From positions 1 to 6,406 of the forward strand of contig JAGLGH010000109.1 of the NCBI GenBank assembly GCA_023144115.1: DNA of 6,406 nt, given 5' to 3'. Both the position numbers and the translations under genes were made by a program. This stretch comes from Nanobdellota archaeon (GTDB lineage: Archaea > Nanobdellota > Nanobdellia > Woesearchaeales > JAGLGH01). The notes below the pieces were generated by a model, which was not told where the DNA came from, did no database searches, and saw only the letters and a list, made by a program, of their open reading frames with translations. Positions 1 through 6,393 of the stretch are shown piece after piece. Every line of letters begins with the position of its first letter. Position 1 is the stretch's first letter.

Positions 1-2186
1 AAAAGTTCGCCCAGCCCATAAACAGATTCTATAATCATCTCATTATTTCCATTAACTGGATTTGCAGAAAACATCACTCCAGATTTCTCAGCATCAACCA
101 TGTTTTGAATCAGGACAGACATTTTTGCCTGGTCATGACCATACTTGATCATATCTCTATAGTAAATTGCCTGCGGATTAAATAATGATGCCCAGCACTT
201 TTTTGTATAATACATTACCTGTTCAATCCCAGATATATTCATAAAACTTGATTGCTGTCCAGCAAAACTTGCTGACTCTAGATCTTCACAAGTAGCACTG
301 CTTCTGACTGCAACATATTTATTCTTTAATATTTCATAGTGCTTTGAAAAAAGTTTTTGCAAATCTTCTGGTATAATAGCTTCAATAATTTTAGTCTGAA
401 TACTTCTGCTGGATTTATTAAGACTTTTAATATCATTTATATCAAGATTATAAAGTAATTCTTCAATTCTTTTATCAAGATTATTATATCCTAAAAAATG
501 TTTATACGCGTTTGTGGTTATTCCAAAACCATCTGGAACAGGAAACCTTGAATAAAGATCACCCAGATTTGCTGTTTTTCCGCCTACTAAACCAATATCA
601 TCTTTACAGATCTCTTCCAATCTTAAAATATAATCCTTTTTTAATGTAGGATCTTGCTGTGTCTTAAAATTTGTTATAGGCTTATGATCCTGCAGAATAT
701 TAGAACTCTTCATAAATGCAGAATCTTTCATAACTTCATAATATTCTTTTGATATTTTGTTTACAATTCCATTTATTGCATCAACCTCAACATAATCCCC
801 ATTTTTCAGTTTTTGAGTTGCAACTTCAGTGCCAGTAATGCAGGGTATATTTAATTCTCTGGTTATAATTGCTGCATGACAGGTAATCCCCCCTCTGTCT
901 GTAACGATTGCCTTGCATTGTTTGAGGATTGGAAGAAAGTCTGGTGAAGTCATCCCTGTTACAATTACCTGATCTTCATAATGCTGGAAATCTTCTTGTG
1001 CATTTAATATAACATTTACTCTGCCATATGCTTTTCCCTGGCATATCGGTAAGCCCTTAATCTCCTGGTTCCAATCTTCTGATGCTATTGTATTTTTATA
1101 TAATCTGTTAGCGCTTTTTCCAGAACAAATAAATGAATTTTTTTTGACCTTGCAATACAACAATCCCTTTTTTTGTTCATGAATTAATTTTTCAAAGTCT
1201 TTGTTCTGGATAATCTGTTCAATTCTTAAATGCTCTAATTCACTTCTTTTGATATTCCACTTTTGTGATAAATCTTCAAGTATCAATGCCTGCTGATAAT
1301 ATAATTTTTGATGCATTACCTTGCGTTTATCTCTCAGATTTGAGAAATATTTGCTAATATCACACCAAAAAGCAAGTTTATCATCTAACTTGATATCTTT
1401 TGTTATTTTTTTAACTGGTGCATTATCTTGTTTTTTAGCCAAAGCCATATATTCATCTTCAAGATTCCATAATCTAACTCCACCATAACTGGAATTCAGA
1501 TAATAACCGTCTTTATAACAATCAATTAGCCTTTGTTCTAATTCCTTATCTTTCATAAAATCACTAAAGCCTGAAAATTTAACATTTTTTTCTTTGCATG
1601 CTATTGCCAGATTATTAAGCATATCTTCATGAACATTAACCTGAGCTTTTTCATCTTCTAGTATTACATCAACTAATTCTTTTTGGGATAAATCTGAATT
1701 TTTTAAACAATCTTCAATTTTCTTTTCAATATACGGTGTCAATGGTCCGGCAATCTGCATAATTGTATGTCCTTCTTGAAATAAGTCATATGATTCTTTT
1801 AATTGTGATAATCCTAAAACATCAGTATTTTTTTCAAGCCAGTTTTCATATTTATTATTAAAATGCTTAATCTCTTTATCATATTTATTAATATAATCAA
1901 AACCATCATCTGCAATCTTATCAATCAAATCATATTCAGGTCCATACAATGGGCTGCTTTCATAATATACTCTTCCATCCTTTATATGCATTAAAAAAAA
2001 TGGAATATCACTGCCATAATGCTCTCTTATCTTGTTAGAGAACAAGGGGATTGTAAAAGATAGATAAAACGGTTTCCCAGGATAATTTACTTTAACAACA
2101 TTATATTTTTTATTTATTTTTGGGTCATTCACTTCCTGGAGCCTGTTTCTCTCATTTACAAAACTTTTGTAGATATCATATTTCAA
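1..2186 (-). CDS. Dikinase-like phosphotransferase with permuted domains (phosphohistidine domain before PPDK-type ATP-grasp), C-terminus cut by window edge
   Basis: The reading frame is open from 2186 to the window edge, giving 728 residues with no stop; I translated it line by line and saw no frameshift. Residues 1-370 are a mostly helical region without a clear signature; its last part resembles the linker before the swivelling domain of rifampicin phosphotransferase-like proteins. Residues about 380-470 are the PEP-utiliser phosphohistidine domain: TGMTSPDFLP at 410-419, then TDRGGITCHAAIITRELNIP at 429-448 with the predicted phosphorylated histidine H437. Residues from about 510 on are the PPDK_N / PEP synthase ATP-grasp domain: GLVGGKTANLG at 532-542, VPDGF at 550-554, VAVRSSATCEDLESASFAGQ at 625-644, and VLIQNMVDAEKSGVMF at 691-706. 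The family moves the beta-phosphate of ATP through the histidine to a small substrate, yielding AMP and phosphate. In classical members ATP-grasp comes first; here it comes last. No PEP/pyruvate barrel is seen, so calling it PEP synthase would be wrong. The start is TTG at 2186-2184: an in-frame TGA lies just upstream, GGAGGTGA is 7 nt away, and the next in-frame ATG is residue 66. The start overlaps the preceding stop by 4 nt. Substrate unknown. Confidence 0.9.
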   Translation of the reverse strand, partial: MKYDIYKSFVNERNRLQEVNDPKINKKYNVVKVNYPGKPFYLSFTIPLFSNKIREHYGSDIPFFLMHIKDGRVYYESSPLYGPEYDLIDKIADDGFDYINKYDKEIKHFNNKYENWLEKNTDVLGLSQLKESYDLFQEGHTIMQIAGPLTPYIEKKIEDCLKNSDLSQKELVDVILEDEKAQVNVHEDMLNNLAIACKEKNVKFSGFSDFMKDKELEQRLIDCYKDGYYLNSSYGGVRLWNLEDEYMALAKKQDNAPVKKITKDIKLDDKLAFWCDISKYFSNLRDKRKVMHQKLYYQQALILEDLSQKWNIKRSELEHLRIEQIIQNKDFEKLIHEQKKGLLYCKVKKNSFICSGKSANRLYKNTIASEDWNQEIKGLPICQGKAYGRVNVILNAQEDFQHYEDQVIVTGMTSPDFLPILKQCKAIVTDRGGITCHAAIITRELNIPCITGTEVATQKLKNGDYVEVDAINGIVNKISKEYYEVMKDSAFMKSSNILQDHKPITNFKTQQDPTLKKDYILRLEEICKDDIGLVGGKTANLGDLYSRFPVPDGFGITTNAYKHFLGYNNLDKRIEELLYNLDINDIKSLNKSSRSIQTKIIEAIIPEDLQKLFSKHYEILKNKYVAVRSSATCEDLESASFAGQQSSFMNISGIEQVMYYTKKCWASLFNPQAIYYRDMIKYGHDQAKMSVLIQNMVDAEKSGVMFSANPVNGNNEMIIESVYGLGEL

Positions 2187-5050
2187 TCAAAACTCACCTC
2201 CTTCATTTTTTGATAAATACTTTGGAAATGCTTTTTAACTGCTTTTGCAGCAATCTTATCCTCTTCTTTTGAGATCATCTTGGCAATCTTGCTCTTATCA
2301 TAATTTGCAATTAAGCGACCCTCTATTGCCTCTTTTGAATCCCAACTGCTCTTAGCTAATCTCCAAAATCCCCCATATGTTTCAATAGAGACCTTGCCAT
2401 CTTTTTCTTTGATTAAGACAACATATCTCATGCATGCTTCAGATTTTCTATTTTTAGAATATTCAATTAATTTGTTTGGAATGAATTCCTGAATCAAAAA
2501 GCGTCTAATCCTATGCTTTTTGCAATAATCAAAAATGTCATCTTTCTCGAATAAATATTTACCATCAATTTTCTTATCTGATTTTAAAATATGGATGCCT
2601 TTTCCATGCTCAATATGTGGAACTTTTAGAATTAAGTATTTATGCTTCATTGCAATAACATCTTTTTTTGAAAGTTCTTCATTATTATAGGTTATAGGAT
2701 AAATTGGACTACCCTTCAATACCTTATGTGCAAGATTCTTATTATATGTTAATTTTTCAATATTATAAGGGTTAATCACAATAAATCTCTCTTCATCAAA
2801 TCTGTAACAGTCCTTATATAAATTCCAGATAATCTTTCTCTCAGATTTATGCCTGAAGATTAATTCTGAACCCTTTTTTACACAATACTTCTTCTTTAAA
2901 CCTTCTTTGATATCTTTGCTTTTAATCCTGTCTGTAATTTTTTCTCCATGATGTGTTCCATATATCTCTATGGGATATTTGAAATCTTTTCTAATGCTAT
3001 CCAGCATTTTTTCATAAACATTAGTTTTTGTAAGAAGTCTCATTGGAAGAACTCCCACTCGCGCGCCATTAATCTCGATTAAATAGACTTTATTATCTGG
3101 TGTAATCTTTAGATCAATTCCAAATGCGCAGATATTTTCTTTTGAATGGTTCTCATGATAGAATAAGGAATCTTCAAATGAATCAATTGTTTTTTTTAAT
3201 TGTTTTTGATTAAAATTATTTCCAACAGTTCCTGCTATATCAGCTATTTCCTTAAAATCCTGCCTGATCTTTATTTCTTTAGCAATACTTGTTTTTGGGT
3301 ATGGGATTGGAAAAAATAGTGAAATCTGTTGTAATCCCAATTCCTTAATTTTTGCAGACAATATTTTTAGATCTGATTCTGTTTCACCTGGATTGCCAAC
3401 AATTAAAAAATTCTCTGAGACTATTCCAAGAGAGTTTGAATATTTGCAGATTTCTTTTATTTGTTTGGTGCTAATTTGTTTATGATATTTATCCAGAGTA
3501 TTTTGATTAAGCGCTTCAAGACCATAAGATATTCCAATGCATCCTGCATCTTTCATCTCCTTTAATGTCTTTTTTGTTATTGTATCTACTCTTGATAAGC
3601 ATCTCCACTTAACATTAAATTCCTTTAGGAGTTTTAGAACTTTTTTTAGATGATTGATATTTGTTGTAAAATTATCATCATGGAATAAGATATTGAATCT
3701 CTTATTTTTTGAAATATTTTTAATTGATTCCAGTGTTTCTCTTATGGTCTCAATTGGAGCATATGCAGGTTCACCAAATGGTTTAGTGCAGAATTTGCAT
3801 CTGAAAGGGCAACCAAGACTTGTTGTTAATAAAAAGAAATTCTTCCCTAATACTCTGTCTGAATATTTTTCATTGTCAATCTTATCATATTTTGGAACAC
3901 ACTTTAATATTTTGTCTTTAGTCATATTTTCTTTGCAGATAACATCAATAACTTTCCAAAAATCTGATCCAATATAATCATCAGCAATCAATTCTTTTTT
4001 TGTGATCTTTGGAAACTGCGTATTATGCGGTCCTACAGAAATTATTTTTGATTTAGGAAATACCTGTCTTAATATCCTGCCTGTTGAGATAGCATTATCA
4101 ATTGAGAGCGGCAAAACCCAGTATCTGTCAAAATAGATTGTATTATAGACAATATAATCTGGTTTTGCACAGGCAGTTTTTAGGTATTTCTTAAATTCAT
4201 TAAGTGTACTGAAGTTTGCATTTGCATCAATTAAGACAGTCTTTAAACCTTTCTTGCTCAAGTAAGAATCAAGAAGCGCAAGTTCATATGGTTGTGTTAG
4301 ATACTTGTCAGATATCTTTGCTTGAGGATAAACCAGTTCTTTTATCTGAGGAGTATTTATCAGCAAGACTGTTTCTTCTTTAGTGCCTATTACAAATGCC
4401 CTTTTGTTGATTCCGCTTTGAGGGCGTTTATATTCAATACAATCTGCATTTATCCTGCTAAATCCAGATTCCCTAATTGTATCTTTAATCTGGTCTTTTG
4501 ATACCCAATAAAAATTAATTGTTTTGTCATTATGTTTTTGAATCTTCAGAGAAGTATTTTTTGGAACATCATTGATGACAATGATTTTGCCATCAGTATC
4601 CAATACTCTTCTTGCTTCATTTATTGAATTATGAAAAGATCCTTTTTTGATCAGATGTCCAACTACTCCTTCAAATAAGACAAGATCAAAAGATCTATCA
4701 GGCAGCTGCCAGTCTTTTTTGGTTGCATCAAGCTCTAAAGTTCTTAAGCCCTTTTTTTTTGCAAGTTTTAAAGCATAATCAGATATGTCTGTTGCCAGGA
4801 CATCACAACCCTTGTTTAACAAGCCTTGTTCAATAAACGCATTGCCGCATCCAATACTTAATATCCTTTTACTTGTGTTCTTAAGAGAATCATATATCTT
4901 ATTAACAACTTTATTGCAGTATTTTTTACTATATGTTGATGGGGTAACGCTATCTCCATATGCTTTTCTTTCTTCCCAGATGTCAAACCTGTTTTTTCTT
5001 TTAACAATTGCGCTTTCATATAGCTTTTTTACAATCTTTTTATTGCTCAT
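2183..5050 (-). CDS. Four-part fusion: SAM methyltransferase, B12-binding-like domain, radical SAM domain, permuted ATP-grasp domain
   Basis: The protein has 955 residues and no signal peptide or membrane segment, so it is probably cytosolic. Residues 1-210 are a class I SAM methyltransferase: ILSIGCGNAF (63-72) is the glycine-rich motif I, D88 in VLATDIS is the likely ribose-binding acid, FDLVLFEGVVGHL (121-133) is the motif IV strand, and a post-motif strand GKIIVIN follows (154-160). Residues about 227-372 look like the Rossmann domain in front of B12-type radical SAM proteins (VLLINTP, then VGPHNTQFP), but the DxHxxG cobalamin signature is missing. Residues about 400-590 are the radical SAM core: C414, C418 and C421 form the CX3CX2C cluster motif, followed by LFHDDNFTTN (455-464), GISYGLEAL (506-514) and VGNPGET (551-557). 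Residues about 610-955 carry ATP-grasp motifs in permuted order: D646, E659 and N661 (in GIDLK and YLIEING) come first, then NPYNIEKLTYNK (760-771), K809 with GKGI (816-819), IQEFIP (853-858), R875, R897 and N916. ATG at 5050-5048 has AGGTGA 4 nt upstream. Four nt separate it from the ligase gene before it, and its stop overlaps the dikinase start. Likely role: methylation or radical chemistry plus ATP-dependent ligation on one scaffold. Substrate unknown. Confidence 0.93.
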   Translation of the reverse strand: MSNKKIVKKLYESAIVKRKNRFDIWEERKAYGDSVTPSTYSKKYCNKVVNKIYDSLKNTSKRILSIGCGNAFIEQGLLNKGCDVLATDISDYALKLAKKKGLRTLELDATKKDWQLPDRSFDLVLFEGVVGHLIKKGSFHNSINEARRVLDTDGKIIVINDVPKNTSLKIQKHNDKTINFYWVSKDQIKDTIRESGFSRINADCIEYKRPQSGINKRAFVIGTKEETVLLINTPQIKELVYPQAKISDKYLTQPYELALLDSYLSKKGLKTVLIDANANFSTLNEFKKYLKTACAKPDYIVYNTIYFDRYWVLPLSIDNAISTGRILRQVFPKSKIISVGPHNTQFPKITKKELIADDYIGSDFWKVIDVICKENMTKDKILKCVPKYDKIDNEKYSDRVLGKNFFLLTTSLGCPFRCKFCTKPFGEPAYAPIETIRETLESIKNISKNKRFNILFHDDNFTTNINHLKKVLKLLKEFNVKWRCLSRVDTITKKTLKEMKDAGCIGISYGLEALNQNTLDKYHKQISTKQIKEICKYSNSLGIVSENFLIVGNPGETESDLKILSAKIKELGLQQISLFFPIPYPKTSIAKEIKIRQDFKEIADIAGTVGNNFNQKQLKKTIDSFEDSLFYHENHSKENICAFGIDLKITPDNKVYLIEINGARVGVLPMRLLTKTNVYEKMLDSIRKDFKYPIEIYGTHHGEKITDRIKSKDIKEGLKKKYCVKKGSELIFRHKSERKIIWNLYKDCYRFDEERFIVINPYNIEKLTYNKNLAHKVLKGSPIYPITYNNEELSKKDVIAMKHKYLILKVPHIEHGKGIHILKSDKKIDGKYLFEKDDIFDYCKKHRIRRFLIQEFIPNKLIEYSKNRKSEACMRYVVLIKEKDGKVSIETYGGFWRLAKSSWDSKEAIEGRLIANYDKSKIAKMISKEEDKIAAKAVKKHFQSIYQKMKEVSFD
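2194..2201 (-). promoter_or_regulatory. Strong ribosome binding site that decides the TTG start of the dikinase gene
   Basis: GGAGGTGA (minus strand, 2201-2194) is a full-length complement to the archaeal 16S tail and sits inside the last codons of the fusion gene (encoding KEVS). Seven nt separate it from TTG at 2186-2184. An in-frame TGA at 2189-2187 rules out any earlier start, and no ATG occurs in frame for 65 codons, so TTG is the credible start. The TTG overlaps the fusion gene's TGA in the four bases TTGA. Confidence 0.85.
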
Positions 5051-5054
5051 TCTT

Positions 5055-5060
5055 TCACCT
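5055..5060 (-). promoter_or_regulatory. Ribosome binding site of the fusion gene, overlapping the ligase stop codon
   Basis: AGGTGA (minus strand, 5060-5055) is complementary to the archaeal 16S rRNA 3' end and lies 4 nt before the ATG at 5050. Its last three bases are the TGA stop of the ligase gene. Ribosomes ending on one gene are thus placed to start on the next, which supports translational coupling and fixes this ATG as the start. Confidence 0.8.
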
Positions 5061-6074
5061 TTCTATTATTTTTTTCACAAGCAGGTCTATTTTTTCATGC
5101 GAATACTTTGTATAGTAATCATTTCCAAAAACAAAACCGCTCATGCCATTAGCTTCAATTAAATAGACTTTTTCACTCTCTCCTACAAAGAAATCCAAAG
5201 AATAATTCCTAAATGTGCAATCCTTGAATTTTGAATCAATTTCATTTGCTTTTTCAAGTACTACCTCTGGAATGTCCTCATTAGAAATATATTTCATAGA
5301 ACCTCCTAAATGATAATTGCATCTAAATTCTCCTGGTTTAGAAAACCTATAGAAACTTTGTATAATCTCTTCATTCAGAAAAACAAGACGCAGGTCATAA
5401 GGGACTGAATCAGCGCCTTTAATCTTTTTAAGATTTTTGACAAATGCTTGAATAATATATTCTGTTTTGCTATTATTATTATTATTAACAATAGATTCCA
5501 GTTCTTTAGGATTTAAGGAAATTGCAGAAACATCTTTGCCGCCAAAGCTTTTGGTTGATTTCACAACTAATTTATTTTTGTCAAAATCTTTTTCTCCTTT
5601 AATCTTCTGCAATAAGCAGTCAATATTCTCAGAAGGATTAGTGCTTACTTTTACAGTTGGTATGCAGTATTCAGGCAATAATTCATATGTTTTATATTTA
5701 TCACTAAGTGTATCAAATAACTCAAGAGTTCCAACAATTTCATAAGATGATTGCAAAGATTTTATTTGTTTAAGATGGTCTTCACCTTTAATTGGATATC
5801 TTAACAGAATTGAATTTGATCTTGTTTGCTCTTTTATTGGAATCCATTTATTTTCATAGATCCATGATGATTCAATATTATCAGCAAATACATCATCTAT
5901 TGTGGCAAGTGTTGCCTGCAATCCATACTTTGTAAATGCTTCTATCATAAATTTATATTGTATGTTTAAATCATTGAATTGATTATAGAACGGTTTGGAG
6001 TTCTCTGGTGCATTCTTTGCTCTTTGGCATAAGCTTGTGTCGCTCACAATTGCAATATCAAATTTGTGTTTCAT
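5055..6074 (-). CDS. RimK-like ATP-grasp carboxylate-amine ligase family protein
   Basis: This 339-residue protein has the length and motif order of a stand-alone RimK / glutathione synthetase-like ATP-grasp ligase. Such enzymes activate a carboxylate as an acyl phosphate with ATP and join it to an amine. Residues 1-118 form the pre-ATP-grasp domain (FDIAIV at the start). The ATP-grasp fold follows: LSDKYKTYELLPEYCIPT (123-140) is the lid-entry motif; VVKSTKSFGGKDV (170-182) carries the ATP-binding lysine K172 and the glycine loop; IIQAFV (207-212) is the hinge strand, with alanine where many relatives have glutamate; DLRLVF (227-232), R243, and FRCNYHLGG (250-258) form the RimK-like core; D294, E307 and N309 (in SLDFF and YLIEANG) are the predicted magnesium ligands. 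It therefore looks catalytically intact. It is the first gene of the three-gene operon, read from a TATA promoter that makes the ATG at 6074-6072 nearly leaderless. Its TGA at 5057-5055 lies inside the next gene's ribosome binding site. Residues 197-201 are five asparagines from a repeated AAT codon. The substrates cannot be told from sequence. Confidence 0.93.
   Translation of the reverse strand: MKHKFDIAIVSDTSLCQRAKNAPENSKPFYNQFNDLNIQYKFMIEAFTKYGLQATLATIDDVFADNIESSWIYENKWIPIKEQTRSNSILLRYPIKGEDHLKQIKSLQSSYEIVGTLELFDTLSDKYKTYELLPEYCIPTVKVSTNPSENIDCLLQKIKGEKDFDKNKLVVKSTKSFGGKDVSAISLNPKELESIVNNNNNSKTEYIIQAFVKNLKKIKGADSVPYDLRLVFLNEEIIQSFYRFSKPGEFRCNYHLGGSMKYISNEDIPEVVLEKANEIDSKFKDCTFRNYSLDFFVGESEKVYLIEANGMSGFVFGNDYYTKYSHEKIDLLVKKIIER
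5472..5486 (-). repeat. In-frame AAT trinucleotide repeat (five units) in the ligase gene
   Basis: Five AAT codons in a row encode N197-N201 of the ATP-grasp ligase, in a loop between the glycine-rich ATP-binding motif and the hinge strand. Copy-number slippage would add or remove asparagines without breaking the frame. Confidence 0.9.
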
Positions 6075-6095
6075 AAAAGAAAGTATGCTCTCCTG

Positions 6096-6126
6096 TTATA
6101 TAAAAATAATTAACTCTAATTTTATC
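6096..6126 (-). promoter_or_regulatory. Archaeal TATA promoter of the three-gene operon, leaderless start
   Basis: On the minus strand this stretch reads GATAAAATT, six variable bases, then AATTATTTTTATATAA. The TTTATATA core (6104-6097) fits the archaeal TATA box. Its centre is 26-27 nt upstream of the A of the ATG at 6074, the distance between TATA centre and transcription start in archaea, so the transcript should begin at or next to the start codon. A GGAG at 6094-6091 is too far from the ATG to act as a ribosome binding site and would lie upstream of the RNA 5' end. The upstream GATAAAATT also occurs at the same spacing in the rightward promoter near the window end. Confidence 0.7.
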
Positions 6127-6227
6127 AAAAACGCATTAGCTCTAGCTATCCTAAGAATAAACTAAACTTTCTCTCTTTGCACCCTTGATAGGTTTTCTTT
6201 GACTCAAAAAAGATTTTTCAATAGAGG

Positions 6228-6265
6228 ACTTTGATTAACCCTACTTTTGATGAATTAATCAAAGT
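6228..6265. repeat. Inverted repeat 1 (perfect 11-bp arms, 16-nt spacer)
   Basis: The arms are ACTTTGATTAA (6228-6238) and TTAATCAAAGT (6255-6265). The dyad centre is 6246.5, within about 2 bp of the midpoint between the two divergent TATA cores (about 6244.5). It could be a regulator binding site shared by both units or an RNA hairpin. An internal TTTGAT (6247-6252) can also pair with the right arm, giving an alternative shorter stem. Confidence 0.7.
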
Positions 6266-6273
6266 AATCTATC

Positions 6274-6310
6274 AGAGTTTTGAACAAATTGATGGGTTAT
6301 TCAAAACTCT
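6274..6310. repeat. Inverted repeat 2 (perfect 11-bp arms, 15-nt spacer)
   Basis: The arms are AGAGTTTTGAA (6274-6284) and TTCAAAACTCT (6300-6310). It lies 8 nt from inverted repeat 1, with almost the same arm and spacer lengths and a related TTTGA core, so the two look like a pair with one function. The spacer base run GGGTTA (6294-6299) is complementary to TAACCC (6236-6241) in the first repeat, which would allow a loop-loop contact if transcribed. Confidence 0.7.
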
Positions 6311-6362
6311 CAATATATAAATTTTAATTTTTTCTTAAAATCAATCCAAATAGTTAGCTTTA

Positions 6363-6393
6363 GATAAAATTCTCTACAATAATTTTTATATAA
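6363..6393 (+). promoter_or_regulatory. Divergent archaeal TATA promoter for a gene beyond the right edge
   Basis: On the plus strand this stretch reads GATAAAATT, six variable bases, then AATAATTTTTATATAA. It matches the operon promoter at 24 of 31 positions without gaps, but points the other way. With the TATA core at 6385-6392, transcription should start near 6415, just outside the window, so a rightward gene probably begins there. This is an inference because that gene is not visible. AT-richness makes TATA look-alikes common, but the aligned GATAAAATT element strengthens the case. Confidence 0.5.

Noticed and set aside
1..2186. Annotation as PEP synthase (ppsA) or pyruvate phosphate dikinase
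   Set aside because: The ATP-grasp and histidine motifs match, but the domain order is reversed and no PEP/pyruvate-binding barrel is present in the visible part.
3654..3977. Plus-strand open frame of 107 codons
   Set aside because: It lies antisense inside the radical SAM and B12-like region of the fusion gene, has no ribosome binding site or recognisable motif, and the minus-strand protein shows clear family motifs.
4785..5162. Plus-strand open frame of 125 codons with hydrophobic stretches
   Set aside because: It runs antisense across the methyltransferase domain and the junction with the ligase gene. The hydrophobicity comes from reading the complement of lysine-rich codons (AAA/AAG read as TTT/CTT).
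5467..5745. Plus-strand open frame of 92 codons starting with a leucine run
   Set aside because: It is antisense to the ATP-grasp core of the ligase; the leucine run is the AAT repeat read on the other strand.
6085..6165. Plus-strand 26-codon frame near the operon promoter
   Set aside because: It overlaps the operon's TATA box in the opposite direction, has no ribosome binding site or promoter, and has a composition expected of AT-rich non-coding DNA.
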